NCBI RefSeq assembly: GCF_003846445.2 | Contig: NZ_CP030139.2 | Location: forward strand, 2,211,223 to 2,275,222 | Direction: 5' to 3' | From: Synechococcus elongatus PCC 11801 | Lineage (GTDB): Bacteria > Cyanobacteriota > Cyanobacteriia > Synechococcales > Synechococcaceae | Length of the DNA stretch: 64,000 nt | Part shown: piece after piece, positions 18,181-27,484 of the stretch | How positions within the stretch are numbered: the stretch's first letter is position 1 | How the letters are laid out: each line of letters starts with the position of its first letter | The notes under the pieces: generated by a model | Told to the model about the DNA's origin: nothing | Database searches by the model: none | Seen by the model: the letters and a program-made list of their open reading frames with translations, nothing else | Made by a program: the position numbers and the translations under genes

Positions 18181-19125
18181 ATGAGGTGGTGCCGGTTTTA
18201 GTTGGCGTTGGGCTTGCGATCGCCAGGTCACAGCAAGAACGCTGCCGATTAGCGAATGCATAATGCCTGAAATAGCGCCGACGGCTGAAGCGAGGGGTAA
18301 AGCCGGAAAAGTTTGTCGCGCCAAAATAATCGCTAAACCGGAATTCTGCATTCCCACTTCGATCGCGATCGTGCGGGCGATCGCTTCTGAATAGCCGCAA
18401 AGTTTGGCAAACCCTAACCCCAGCGCAAAACCCAAACTATGCAGCAGAAAAACACCCAGCAACATCTGCCCACCCTGCTGCAAAATTGCTTCCGCATTCG
18501 CTGAAAACGTCGCGGCACAAATCAGGCAAACGCCTACCACTGATAGTAAAGGCGCGATCGGCAAAACCTGACGGACTAAGCGCGGTGCCCAACGATTTAA
18601 GGCAACCCCGATCGCGATCGGTAGAATCACCACTTGCAAGGTTTGGGCAAACAAGATCCAGCCATTGACCGGCACATAGGAACCCGCCAAAAACTGCGTC
18701 AGCAACGGCGTCAGAATCACCGCCGCCAAGGTCGAAGTCAGCGTCATCACCACCGACAGCGCCACATCTGCCCGCGCAATGTAGGTGATCAGGTTAGAAG
18801 CAGTACCCCCTGGACAGGTGCCGACCAAGATCAAACCAACAGCTAGTGCGGGAGGTAAGCGCAATGCTGCGGCGATCGCCCAACCCAAGAACGGCATGAT
18901 TAGGTACTGGGCGCAAAAGCCAGTCAACACCGCCCTTGGCAAGCGTCCGACCCGCCGAAAATCATCGAGACTCAGGGTCAGACCCATGCCCAGCATGATC
19001 AGGGTCAAGATCAAGACCGGCAGATTGCCTTGATTCAACCCAATAAAAATTTGTGGCCAGCGCAGCGCGATCGCGCCAATCAAAAGCAGCCAAAACGGGA
19101 AAAGATTGGTGAGTTGATCCGCCAT
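18163..19125 (-). CDS. Bile acid:sodium symporter (BASS) family transporter
   Basis: 320 residues, almost entirely hydrophobic, with about 9-10 predicted membrane helices. The LVGTCPGGTASNLITYIARADVALS segment region (about 100-124) and the EVGMQNSGLA motif (about 255-264) are the sodium- and substrate-binding crossover motifs of the family. Cyanobacterial BASS relatives include bicarbonate (SbtA is a different family) and organic-acid or pyruvate carriers; the substrate here cannot be told. Inner membrane. Convergent toward the island. Confidence 0.9.
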   Translation of the reverse strand: MADQLTNLFPFWLLLIGAIALRWPQIFIGLNQGNLPVLILTLIMLGMGLTLSLDDFRRVGRLPRAVLTGFCAQYLIMPFLGWAIAAALRLPPALAVGLILVGTCPGGTASNLITYIARADVALSVVMTLTSTLAAVILTPLLTQFLAGSYVPVNGWILFAQTLQVVILPIAIGVALNRWAPRLVRQVLPIAPLLSVVGVCLICAATFSANAEAILQQGGQMLLGVFLLHSLGFALGLGFAKLCGYSEAIARTIAIEVGMQNSGLAIILARQTFPALPLASAVGAISGIMHSLIGSVLAVTWRSQAQRQLKPAPPHNSLTM

Positions 19126-19252
19126 GACGCTCCGCAGATGCTGATGCTGGTTTGAGCCTGAGCGAATCTCAGTCGATCGTCAAGCGATTAGGCGGAGGGT
19201 CAGGGTAAGAATCGCGACAATAGAGAGCGATCGCTATTGTTCAGGGCCTGTC

Positions 19253-19774
19253 ATGACTGCTGCTGCTCCGAATCGCTCCCGTCGTCGCCTGTTGCTCGGC
19301 CTGTTCGGGGCTGCGGGCAGCGCGGGGTTGTTCTTGCTCTGGCGCCAATCGCGATCGCCCATTGATGAGGTGGACAATCCTTTGCAGCTCAGTGAGGCGG
19401 AATGGCAGCAGCGACTTGCGCCTGCAGCCTATGCGGTGCTGCGGCAAGCTGCAACTGAACGTCCCTTTAGCAGTGCACTGCTTGGTGAAAAACGGATCGG
19501 ACAATACTGCTGTGCAGGCTGCGAACAACCGTTGTTTGAGTCCAGTGCCAAATATGACAGCGGTACGGGCTGGCCGAGTTTTACAGAGGCGATCGCGGGC
19601 AGTCTGGGCTTCCAGACCGATTACAAACTAGTCGTGCCACGGACGGAATACCACTGCAGTCGTTGCGGTGGGCATCAGGGACATGTCTTTAACGATGGAC
19701 CAGCTCCGACCGGTAAACGCTTTTGCAACAACGGTGTCGCGCTGACTTTTATACCTGCAACTGATCAGGGCTGA
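19253..19774 (+). CDS. msrB: Peptide-methionine (R)-S-oxide reductase with Tat-like leader
   Basis: 173 residues. The N-terminus has a twin-arginine-like SRRRLLLGLFGAAG segment (about 9-22) and then a hydrophobic stretch, so export to lumen or periplasm, or a membrane anchor, is likely. The MsrB domain (about 45-170) has two zinc CxxC pairs (CAGC and CSRC), the TGWPSF motif and the catalytic Cys158 in KRFCNNG. It repairs methionine-R-sulfoxide. Its 3' end overlaps the convergent MCE gene by 10 bp. Confidence 0.93.
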   Translation: MTAAAPNRSRRRLLLGLFGAAGSAGLFLLWRQSRSPIDEVDNPLQLSEAEWQQRLAPAAYAVLRQAATERPFSSALLGEKRIGQYCCAGCEQPLFESSAKYDSGTGWPSFTEAIAGSLGFQTDYKLVVPRTEYHCSRCGGHQGHVFNDGPAPTGKRFCNNGVALTFIPATDQG

Positions 19775-20898
19775 TCAGGACGCCGGACTACGGTGGCGGC
19801 TGGGGCAGCATCACTTACAGGCAGCGGAGGAAGTGATTTGAGTTCTGCGACTTGCTCTTGCAGTTCTCCCGTGGAGGACAGCAGCTGTCCCAAGCTGTTG
19901 ATCAGCCGCCGAATGTTCTCGATCACGGCTGGATCGCCGGTGAGGCGATTGAGATCTGTAGTGATTTTCTGGGCGTTCTGGAAGGTGATGCGGGCAGAAT
20001 CGAGCGTCTGCTGCAAAGTCAGCAGATTCTCTGGTGAGTTCAGCGCCGTCGAAACATCGCGGAGATTGCGCGAAGCTACCGCTAAATTGGCCGATAGTTC
20101 ATTGAGGTTGTCGACCAGCTTGCCGCTGTTGACCTTATCAATGGCTGGCTCAAGATTCGTCAGAATCTGCTGCAGGTCTTGGCTGGAGCTTTCAAGGCTC
20201 GTCAGCGTGTTGCGCACGGATTGCCGATTTTCTGCGATCGCGGCTTCCACTTCGCTAGCAGCACCTTGAGCAGCGGCCAGTGTCTCGCGTAGCGGTGAAA
20301 TTTCTTGCTGAAGAGAGGTGCTGAGCTGACGAATACTGCGGGCGGCTTCCCCTGCGTCCTGTCCTGTCTGATTGAGTGTCTCGACTAAGTTGGCCTGCTC
20401 AATCTGCGCCATGAGCGTGGCGATCGAAGTGACAATGCTGGCGAGATTTGCCGACTGCACCCCTTCCACTTCACTGCCATTACACAGGATCAAGTTGGGA
20501 TCGCAGGTCGGCGATCGCGGACTGGTTTTGGCGAGCACCTCAGGGGAAATGCTACGCTTCGGTTCAATGGTCAGGTTGGGATTGCCCAAGAGTGACGAGA
20601 TTTGGGCTGAGATGACGGAATCGCGGGGGATGACCAGAGTGGCAGGCTCAATTTGAATGCGGACTTTAACGCTATTGCTCTCTGCTTGAATATCAGTGAC
20701 CTGTCCCACTTGAACCCCGCGATAGATCACGGGGGTGCCTACTGTTAGCCCAGCAGTGTCCTTAAACTTCACGGTCACTGAGTAGCGATTTTGATTGAGA
20801 CTGACGCCGCGCAGCCAAAAAATTAAGCCGGCTAGGGCGCCGACCCCGGCAATGAGCATGAGGCCAACGCTGCCTTCTCGGACAATTCGCGATCGCAT
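19765..20898 (-). CDS. MCE-domain (MlaD/TGD2-like) lipid transporter subunit
   Basis: 377 residues. An N-terminal membrane anchor (about 10-28) is followed by the MCE/MlaD domain (about 38-115; GLTVGTPVIYRGVQVGQV is the signature) and a long C-terminal helical, coiled-coil region rich in Leu, Gln and Asn. In MlaFEDB and plant TGD systems this subunit binds phospholipid in the periplasm. It lies 27 bp downstream of the ATPase gene. No MlaE/TGD1 permease gene is next to them. Confidence 0.92.
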   Translation of the reverse strand: MRSRIVREGSVGLMLIAGVGALAGLIFWLRGVSLNQNRYSVTVKFKDTAGLTVGTPVIYRGVQVGQVTDIQAESNSVKVRIQIEPATLVIPRDSVISAQISSLLGNPNLTIEPKRSISPEVLAKTSPRSPTCDPNLILCNGSEVEGVQSANLASIVTSIATLMAQIEQANLVETLNQTGQDAGEAARSIRQLSTSLQQEISPLRETLAAAQGAASEVEAAIAENRQSVRNTLTSLESSSQDLQQILTNLEPAIDKVNSGKLVDNLNELSANLAVASRNLRDVSTALNSPENLLTLQQTLDSARITFQNAQKITTDLNRLTGDPAVIENIRRLINSLGQLLSSTGELQEQVAELKSLPPLPVSDAAPAATVVRRPDQP

Positions 20899-20925
20899 CG
20901 CTGTTGTTCCTCCGGTTGATCGACG

Positions 20926-21720
20926 CTAGGTCGCGACTTGAATGGGACCGTCGATACGACCACTCAGGAATTGACGCACGTAGATGTTATCAGTCTCGTC
21001 TAGCGCTGCGGCAGACCCCTGCCAACAGACTCGTCCTCGGTAGAGCAAGATTAGGCGATCGGCTGTGCGGCGGGTTGTGCTTTCTTGGTGTGTGACAACC
21101 ACGTAGGCCGCTTGGGGCTGTTGTTCTTTCAAGCTCCGCATCAGGTCTTCGACCACCGTTGAGGCAATTGGGTCTAGCCCAGCAGTCGGCTCATCATACA
21201 AAATCAGCGATCGCCCGCCGGTCTCTTCCAAGAAGGTGCTGATAATGGCTCGGGCAAAACTCACCCGCTTGCGCATCCCACCCGACAGCTCCGAGGGCAT
21301 TAGGTGGGCGATATTCGGAAGTCCCACACTGTCGAGACTATGGGCAACATAGCGCTCAATTTCTGCTGGGGTCAGGTTTGTGTGCTGATAGAGGTAGAAG
21401 CCAACGTTCTCGCCCACTGTCAGCGAGTCGAACAGGGCTGCCTGCTGAAAGACCAAGTTGATGGGGAAGGGATTGGGTTGTTCAGTAATCGGAGCGGTTC
21501 GCTGTTGCCCTGCCACCCAGACCTCGCCGGAGTCCGGCAAAATCAAGCCGCTAATAATCCTGAGGATGGTGGACTTACCCGTTCCCGAGGGACCGAGAAT
21601 GCCGATCGCCTCTCCGGGATAAATACTGAGATCGACCCCATCTAGGACAACTTGGTTGCCAAAGGCTTTGCGGACATTGCGAAGCTCGATTAGCGGCTCA
21701 GCATCATGACAGCTCGACAT
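20926..21720 (-). CDS. ABC transporter ATPase, MlaF/TGD3 type
   Basis: 264 residues with Walker A GPSGTGKST (about 38-46), signature LSGGMRKR (about 144-151), Walker B LILYDEPTAGLDP and the switch histidine in VVTHQ. The SGGMRKR form is typical of the MlaF group. It powers lipid transport between membranes with the MCE protein encoded just downstream. Probably a two-gene transcription unit. Confidence 0.93.
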   Translation of the reverse strand: MSSCHDAEPLIELRNVRKAFGNQVVLDGVDLSIYPGEAIGILGPSGTGKSTILRIISGLILPDSGEVWVAGQQRTAPITEQPNPFPINLVFQQAALFDSLTVGENVGFYLYQHTNLTPAEIERYVAHSLDSVGLPNIAHLMPSELSGGMRKRVSFARAIISTFLEETGGRSLILYDEPTAGLDPIASTVVEDLMRSLKEQQPQAAYVVVTHQESTTRRTADRLILLYRGRVCWQGSAAALDETDNIYVRQFLSGRIDGPIQVAT

Positions 21721-21975
21721 TAACTTGGCTGCAAAGATTGCCCATATTTTAGGTGGGGTCGCGACAGATACCTGCGTTCAGTGAAGAGCAATGGTCGATC
21801 TCAAGTGGAACCCAAGCTCAGCCCGCAGGCTAAGGGATTGAAAAAGTAACCCGTTACCTTCGACAGGTCGCAGAGCTGCACGTACGATCGTGGTCGTGGG
21901 CAGCCTGTCTACACCTCCGCCTCTCCCAACTCGACGGAGAGTTTGGTCAATGCACGCAAAAGCTAGGCATCTTCT
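21721..21975. other. Divergent gap between the MlaF-like and DUF3611 genes
   Basis: 255 bp between divergent genes, so it must carry both promoters. No binding site or hairpin could be called with confidence. Confidence 0.35.
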
Positions 21976-22536
21976 GTGGATAAAGTCACTCTCCAGCGAA
22001 TTGCGACCCAGTTCCGACTTTTGGGCTGGGGGATTTTTTGGACGCAAATCACCCTTGCCGTCGTCGCTTTTGGGGTGTTGATGTTCAACAACCTAGGCCG
22101 TGCCCTGACCCGCGATCGCATTGTTGGCTTAGGGCCTGGTCTCTCGATGACCTCACTGGCCTTGGTGGCCTTGGCTTACACCACCTACCACGCCTTTCGC
22201 TACGTCCAATTGGGTCAGCGCTTGAATGGCGATCCGCTCCGGCGACCGAGCCGCGCTGAAACCCGAAATTTTGTAGTGCGTGGCATTTGGGTGAATGCGG
22301 CAGGTTTGCTGATTGCAGTCTTGGGCTATCAAGCCCTTGCCGGTAGCCTGACCTTCCAAGCCTCGATGCAGCAGCCTGGCTTTACCGGTCTCAATAACCA
22401 GATGGGGAACAACGCGATTACGTCGCTGGAAATGTTTTCCATGCTCTCTAATACCCAAGTGCTGACAGGGCACGTGCTCTCACTATTTGTCAGTCTCTGG
22501 CTTCTGCGCATTCTGTCCCAAGGCGCCAACCGCTAG
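21976..22536 (+). CDS. DUF3611 family membrane protein
   Basis: 186 residues, GTG start. Four hydrophobic helices (about 18-38, 53-72, 100-120 and 160-182) with an N-terminal FRLLGWGIFWTQ segment typical of DUF3611, a family of cyanobacteria and plastids related to Ycf60/Tic20-neighbour proteins. Probably thylakoid or inner membrane; function unknown. It precedes recA by 124 bp. Confidence 0.8.
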   Translation: MDKVTLQRIATQFRLLGWGIFWTQITLAVVAFGVLMFNNLGRALTRDRIVGLGPGLSMTSLALVALAYTTYHAFRYVQLGQRLNGDPLRRPSRAETRNFVVRGIWVNAAGLLIAVLGYQALAGSLTFQASMQQPGFTGLNNQMGNNAITSLEMFSMLSNTQVLTGHVLSLFVSLWLLRILSQGANR

Positions 22537-22660
22537 GCAACATCTGACCCCTCTGGGAGACCTTGGCTACGTCATCTCTATGACCCACGAACTGGCGTGG
22601 GATCGCACACGGCGATCGGAGAGGCGTGTAATAACATAGAGGCCACTCCCCGAGACCCCT

Positions 22661-23728
22661 ATGGCTAGCAAATCGGACGCGATCGCTCCAGAGAAGGAAA
22701 AAGCCCTAAATCTTGTGCTCAGCCAGATTGAGCGCAACTTTGGTAAGGGTGCCATCATGCGCCTTGGCGACGCGGCGCGGCTGCGGGTCGAAACGATTCC
22801 CACGGGGGCGCTGACCCTTGATCTGGCGCTGGGAGGTGGTTTGCCCAAGGGTCGGATTATCGAAGTTTATGGCCCCGAAAGCTCGGGTAAAACCACACTC
22901 ACCTTGCATGCGATCGCCGAAGTTCAAAAGCAGGGAGGCATTGCTGCTTTTGTGGATGCTGAACACGCCCTTGATCCGGTCTATGCCACAGCCTTAGGGG
23001 TCGACATCGATAACTTGCTGATCTCTCAGCCCGACACTGGCGAGATGGCACTGGAAATTGTTGATCAACTGGTGCGCTCGGCAGCAGTCGACATTGTGGT
23101 GATCGACTCAGTTGCAGCCCTCGTTCCCCGCGCTGAAATTGAAGGGGAAATGGGTGATACCCAAGTGGGTCTGCAGGCTCGCTTGATGAGCCAAGCGATG
23201 CGGAAAATCACTGGCAACATTGGCAAATCAGGCTGTACGGTCATCTTCCTGAACCAGTTGCGCCAAAAGATCGGCGTCACCTACGGTAGCCCTGAGACGA
23301 CGACCGGTGGCCAAGCCCTGAAGTTCTACGCGTCTGTCCGTCTGGATATTCGTCGGATTCAAACCCTAAAAAAAGGAACGGAAGAATACGGTACCCGCGC
23401 CAAGGTCAAGGTTGTCAAAAACAAGGTGGCACCACCCTTCCGCATTGCCGAATTTGACATTCTCTTCGGCAAAGGCATTTCTACCCTCGGTTGTTTGGTC
23501 GATTTGGCCGAAGAAACTGGCGTGATCCTGCGTAAGGGCGCTTGGTACAGCTACAACGGCGACAATATCGGCCAAGGTCGCGACAACACGATTACTTACC
23601 TCGACGAACATCCCGACTTCCGAGCAACGGTCGAGCAGCAAGTGCGTGAAAAATTAGCTCTCGGTGCCCAAGTCTCAGCCAATACGGTTGGGGCTGCTCC
23701 TGCTGCGGTGACAGCCGACGAAGACTAA
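22661..23728 (+). CDS. recA: Recombinase A
   Basis: 355 residues. Walker A GPESSGKT (71-78), Walker [10 protein letters not shown], and the L2/ATP-cap region [20 protein letters not shown] are all intact. It drives homologous recombination and strand exchange. A TAATAA element about 30 nt upstream of the ATG may be a -10 box; no SOS-box-like palindrome was seen. Confidence 0.98.
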   Translation: MASKSDAIAPEKEKALNLVLSQIERNFGKGAIMRLGDAARLRVETIPTGALTLDLALGGGLPKGRIIEVYGPESSGKTTLTLHAIAEVQKQGGIAAFVDAEHALDPVYATALGVDIDNLLISQPDTGEMALEIVDQLVRSAAVDIVVIDSVAALVPRAEIEGEMGDTQVGLQARLMSQAMRKITGNIGKSGCTVIFLNQLRQKIGVTYGSPETTTGGQALKFYASVRLDIRRIQTLKKGTEEYGTRAKVKVVKNKVAPPFRIAEFDILFGKGISTLGCLVDLAEETGVILRKGAWYSYNGDNIGQGRDNTITYLDEHPDFRATVEQQVREKLALGAQVSANTVGAAPAAVTADED

Positions 23729-23823
23729 AGCAGGCGTTAGCCCCATCATTGCCGACTTCATCGACCGATGGGAACGATGCCCGTTTTGCCCATTGGTTGA
23801 GCCTGCACTCATCACCTAAAGCA

Positions 23824-23852
23824 AAAGTCCCCAATCGCTGACTGGGGACTTT
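23824..23852. terminator. recA terminator hairpin
   Basis: AAAGTCCCCA (23824-23833) and TGGGGACTTT (23843-23852) form a perfect 10-bp stem with a 9-nt loop, about 95 nt past the recA stop. The A and T ends make it suitable as a bidirectional terminator for recA and for the small leftward gene beyond it. Confidence 0.75.
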
Positions 23853-23907
23853 AACACTTAAGGCACTAATGAGTAGCAGTGATTCAAGCGAGTGATCGCA
23901 GCTGAAT

Positions 23908-24072
23908 CTAGGCTGCTTCCGTGGTTTCCGTGCCTTTTTCTTCGTTACTTTGGCTATTGGCAAACGGAGATGGGCGACGACCCCGGCTGCGCAGGTTCCG
24001 TTTCCGGAACTTACGAGCATAGGCTTCGTTACGGAGAGCTTTTTCTTTTTTCAGGTTGCGGCGCTTCGCCAT
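23908..24072 (-). CDS. 54-residue highly basic protein
   Basis: Complete frame from ATG at 24072 to TAG at 23908. The N-terminal half, MAKRRNLKKEKALRNEAYAR (residues 1-20) and on to residue 33, is strongly basic. The C-terminal part is serine-, glutamate- and threonine-rich. I recall proteins beginning this way as conserved across cyanobacteria. The composition suggests RNA or ribosome binding, but no function is established here. It converges with recA. Confidence 0.75.
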   Translation of the reverse strand: MAKRRNLKKEKALRNEAYARKFRKRNLRSRGRRPSPFANSQSNEEKGTETTEAA

Positions 24073-24220
24073 GGTGACCTCTCGCGAAAGAACGGTGCGG
24101 ACTGTCTAACAAAACCGACAGGGGCAAGGGGCTTAGATCGTGGCGATCGCCCAGCCATGCCCACACGAACGCAGAATGACTATCTTATCATCCTTGTCCA
24201 TGTGTTGATTCCGTAGAAAC

Positions 24221-24988
24221 TTAAGAGCGACTAACGATGCCTGACCACTGTACTTGCCGCTGATTACTGCGGCGATAGGAGAAGAAGCGGGTTTCATCTT
24301 GGAAGGTGCAGTGCGGCGCGATCGCGATTTGATCGTCCTTCAATCCCAACTGCAATAGCTGCTGGCGGTTGACCTGACGAACATCCAGTCGCAGGCGATC
24401 GCGATCGGGATCCGGCAAGACGGCAGGCGAGGATCCCGCCAAGAACGGTTGGGGATCCGTGAGCGTCGGTTCTAGCGATTGCAGCGTTTGCAGGGCCACC
24501 TGCTGCTCGACTTGATAGACTTCACCGGCGATCGCAGGGCCGAGGGCAACGCGCAGATCCTCCGGTTGACTACCTTGCGCAAGAAGCTGTTGCACTGCAA
24601 TACGCAAAACACCAGCAGCAGTTCCCCGCCAGCCGGCATGAACGGCGGCAACTTGACCCTGCTGAACATCAGCGACTAAAGCAGGGGTGCAATCGGCAGA
24701 GCAGACCCAAAGCGATTGGCCAGCTGCTTCGCTGTAAAGGCCATCGGCTTCGGAGAGCGGTGACGCGGTATGTGGTGCGATCGTGGCTGGTAAGACCGTG
24801 TTGCCGTGAACTTGTTTGACGCGATGGACAGAGGCTTGTGGATTCAGGAACGGTTGAAGCTGATGGGGTTCGGCTGGTGCAAAGGTACGGGTAAAAAAGC
24901 CATGCTCAAAGTCAGCCAACAATTGGCAGCGAAGATAAGTTCCTGCTGAGGTGTCTTGCCAAAACCAATGGTCAACGTCTGCAATCAT
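24221..24988 (-). CDS. pgeF: Peptidoglycan editing factor / laccase-domain protein
   Basis: 255 residues of the YfiH (Cu-oxidase_4) family. Diagnostic segments are VHRVKQVHGNTV, ADGLYSEAAG, the cysteine-containing CSADCTPAL and the AVHAGWRGTAAGVL motif with its conserved His. Family members cleave incorrectly incorporated residues from UDP-MurNAc and show purine nucleoside phosphorylase activity. Divergent from birA. Confidence 0.92.
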   Translation of the reverse strand: MIADVDHWFWQDTSAGTYLRCQLLADFEHGFFTRTFAPAEPHQLQPFLNPQASVHRVKQVHGNTVLPATIAPHTASPLSEADGLYSEAAGQSLWVCSADCTPALVADVQQGQVAAVHAGWRGTAAGVLRIAVQQLLAQGSQPEDLRVALGPAIAGEVYQVEQQVALQTLQSLEPTLTDPQPFLAGSSPAVLPDPDRDRLRLDVRQVNRQQLLQLGLKDDQIAIAPHCTFQDETRFFSYRRSNQRQVQWSGIVSRS

Positions 24989-25033
24989 GGCAATGAACTT
25001 GAGCCGTCAGAGTCCTGTTGTCCAGCCTAGCGA

Positions 25034-25801
25034 ATGGTTTGTTTGAATCTCCAACAGCAAGCTCAGCAAGCCGGACTGCGCTATAACATCCGGACAATCG
25101 CCGTCACAGATTCCACCAATGCGCAGCTGTGGCAGCAGGTTGATCGCCATGATCAGGTGCTGATTGCTGCGCAACAGCGAGCCGGACGAGGACAGCAGGG
25201 ACGGAGTTGGTTGTCGCCCTTGGGTGGCCTCTATCTCTCCTTGGGACTCAGTGTCGATTTACCCGCAACAGAATCGGCGCGCTTGATGTTTGGATCTGCT
25301 TGGGGCGTTGCGCAAGCGCTGCGATCGCAGGTTCCGGTTCAGTTGAAATGGCCGAACGATCTGGTGCTGTGCGATCGCAAACTTGGAGGAATCCTGGTTG
25401 AAACTCGTCTGCAGGGCGATCGCTTGCGAGAGGCAGTGATTGGTCTGGGCTTGAATTGGAATAATCCAGTTCCTGAGACGGGTATTGCCCTCAGTCGCGT
25501 GACGACTGCTTGGGCAGACTTGCCAAATCTAGCGATCGCAGTGCTTCAAGGACTACAAGCAGGTTTGGATCGGTGGTTAGTCGCTGAGTGGGAAACATTA
25601 CTACCCCAATACGATCAATGGCTCTATCGGCGCGGCGATCGCTTTGAGTGGGAACAGCAGACCATGACCTTGATTGGTATTGATCCCAGTGGCGGGCTGC
25701 GACTGCGCGGGTGCGATCGTGACTATTGTGTTCAGCCCGGTGAGCTTAGTCTCTGGCATCTGCTCCGTCATGCTGAAACTGAGCCATCAATACGCCAATA
25801 A
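25034..25801 (+). CDS. birA: Biotin-[acetyl-CoA-carboxylase] ligase
   Basis: 255 residues without an N-terminal helix-turn-helix, so a monofunctional ligase. It has the biotinyl-AMP loop GRGQQGRSWLSPLGGLYLS (about 56-74), the KWPNDLVL motif (about 110-117) and KLGGILVE. It biotinylates the acetyl-CoA carboxylase BCCP subunit. Confidence 0.95.
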   Translation: MVCLNLQQQAQQAGLRYNIRTIAVTDSTNAQLWQQVDRHDQVLIAAQQRAGRGQQGRSWLSPLGGLYLSLGLSVDLPATESARLMFGSAWGVAQALRSQVPVQLKWPNDLVLCDRKLGGILVETRLQGDRLREAVIGLGLNWNNPVPETGIALSRVTTAWADLPNLAIAVLQGLQAGLDRWLVAEWETLLPQYDQWLYRRGDRFEWEQQTMTLIGIDPSGGLRLRGCDRDYCVQPGELSLWHLLRHAETEPSIRQ

Positions 25802-25886
25802 CGGGATCGAGTTTTTACACTGGGAAAGCTTGCTAATTTTGGGACTCAATTCTCAGAGGCAAGTGCTGCATTTTGTCGAGGCCCCT

Positions 25887-26930
25887 GTGAATCGCCCGTT
25901 CTCCTCTACATTGGCTGCCCTGCTCAGTGCTACAACCGTGCTGATCGGAGTTTCAGCCCCCTCGGGTCAGGCACAGTCAGTCCCCACTCCAACGACCCCC
26001 GAAGCGCTCCCGAGTCTACCCGATGATTTGCGGCTACGCCCCTCACCTCAGCCGGGGAATGATCTCGGAGAAGTGCGGTTACGGCGCGACAATCCTGAAG
26101 CCTTCCCGCAGGTAGATTTGCGAGCGCGGCTGCGATCAGCCTGTGGTAACCCAGAGTTTGCCGGCGCGCTCTCACCGCGAGAATGTCAGCAAGCGGAGCA
26201 GAACAGTAATACGGCAATCACCACTGGCGGGGAGCTGCAAATCGACCCGATTACGGGCGAGGCAGTACCGAACTTGGGTCGCCTCCAGCCGCCTTCGACG
26301 AATCCGCTGTCTGTAGCGGTTTCCTACCTCGGTCGCCAGCTCGGCAACACGTTGAATGTGGCGCAATACTTGAACCGCACGGCGCGACCCGATGGCATTC
26401 AGAACAATGGCGATCGCCAGCTTCTTTTTCCCCTGAGTGTCCGCGCTGCCATTAGCTCCACCTTTGGCTGGCGCGTGCATCCGGTGTTTGGCGACTATCG
26501 CATGCACACGGGCACCGACATCGCTGCTCCGATGGGAACGCCAGTCGTCGCTGCTTTCTCTGGGACCGTGGCGATCGCAGACTTTCTGGGTGGCTACGGC
26601 CTGACGGTTGTCTTGAACCATCAAGACCCGCTGCGGGAAACCCTCTACGCTCACCTCTCAGAAATCTTTGTCCGTCCCGGCGATCGCGTCAAACAGGGCG
26701 AGGTCATTGGCCGAGTTGGCATGACGGGCACAGCCACAGGACCACACCTGCACTTTGAGCTACGCGAACCTCGCGGTGGCAGTTGGGTTGCTGTCAACAG
26801 CGATAACCAGCTCCAGCAGGCGCTGGGCGGTATTTTTGCCACGCTGCAAGGCTCAGAGACCCAGAACGACAATCAGCTCGCTCTGCTGCTCAGCAAGCTT
26901 CTCCAAGTCTTAGAAAAACCGCAAGGCTAG
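25887..26930 (+). CDS. Secreted M23-family metallopeptidase
   Basis: The GTG at 25887 gives a 347-residue protein with a good signal peptide (hydrophobic segment followed by SAPSGQAQS). A longer frame from an ATG at 25770 overlaps birA and would bury the signal. The C-terminal M23 domain has the zinc motifs HPVFGDYRMHTGTDIAAPMG and GPHLHFELR (H-x-H). LytM/M23 enzymes cut peptidoglycan cross-links; activity here is inferred from intact ligands. The region between signal and peptidase is proline-rich and low in complexity. Confidence 0.88.
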   Translation: MNRPFSSTLAALLSATTVLIGVSAPSGQAQSVPTPTTPEALPSLPDDLRLRPSPQPGNDLGEVRLRRDNPEAFPQVDLRARLRSACGNPEFAGALSPRECQQAEQNSNTAITTGGELQIDPITGEAVPNLGRLQPPSTNPLSVAVSYLGRQLGNTLNVAQYLNRTARPDGIQNNGDRQLLFPLSVRAAISSTFGWRVHPVFGDYRMHTGTDIAAPMGTPVVAAFSGTVAIADFLGGYGLTVVLNHQDPLRETLYAHLSEIFVRPGDRVKQGEVIGRVGMTGTATGPHLHFELREPRGGSWVAVNSDNQLQQALGGIFATLQGSETQNDNQLALLLSKLLQVLEKPQG

Positions 26931-26957
26931 CAACCCGTAACGTGCGATCGCCCAAGC

Positions 26958-26996
26958 AAAAGCGGACGACCCGAAATCTTGAGCCGTCCGCCTTTT
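26958..26996. terminator. Bidirectional terminator between the M23 gene and psb27
   Basis: GCGGACG (26962-26968) pairs with CGTCCGC (26985-26991), flanked by AAA on the left and TTTT on the right. It lies between two convergent genes. Confidence 0.65.
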
Positions 26997-27019
26997 AGGT
27001 TGTGGTTGTCAGATGTAGC

Positions 27020-27421
27020 TTAGGCTTCGCGGTTCAGCGCCAGCTCTACCATGCGGAACTCTTTCTCGAGACGCTTCTTCAGCTTCTCGGGCACCGGTCT
27101 ATTGGGATAGGAGCTGTAGTGACCAGCCAAGCTATTCAAAGCGGTTTGCATGGTCGTGAAGGAGGACAGCCCTGAAACACGACTGTCGCGGCGGTAGCGT
27201 GAGGCAAAATCATTGATCAGTTTGCGGGCTTCAGCTTGAGCCGTACTTTTCTCAGGAGCATCATCTGGCAGCGTGATTGCATTGCGCAGACTCGTCACAA
27301 CGGCCAGGGTGTCCTGACGATAGTTGCCACTGATTGCCGAGTCACCACCACCGGTACAAGCCGTTAAGCCAATGACGGCAACGAGCACGATCGCAAACAG
27401 GCGTGCAAGAGGGCGAGTCAT
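27020..27421 (-). CDS. psb27: Photosystem II assembly lipoprotein Psb27
   Basis: 133 residues. The signal peptide ends in the lipobox GLTAC, so Cys22 is the predicted lipidated residue; the mature protein is a four-helix bundle. GNYRQDTLAVVTSLRNAI and the C-terminal KLKKRLEKEFRMVELAL are conserved Psb27 segments. It binds CP43 on the lumenal side of assembling PSII before the Mn cluster forms. Confidence 0.96.
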   Translation of the reverse strand: MTRPLARLFAIVLVAVIGLTACTGGGDSAISGNYRQDTLAVVTSLRNAITLPDDAPEKSTAQAEARKLINDFASRYRRDSRVSGLSSFTTMQTALNSLAGHYSSYPNRPVPEKLKKRLEKEFRMVELALNREA

Positions 27422-27484
27422 AGGCGCTCCAGAAAGAGTCAGGAATTTTTCCTATCCTATCCCGCAGCGGTGAAGCGACTGGCA

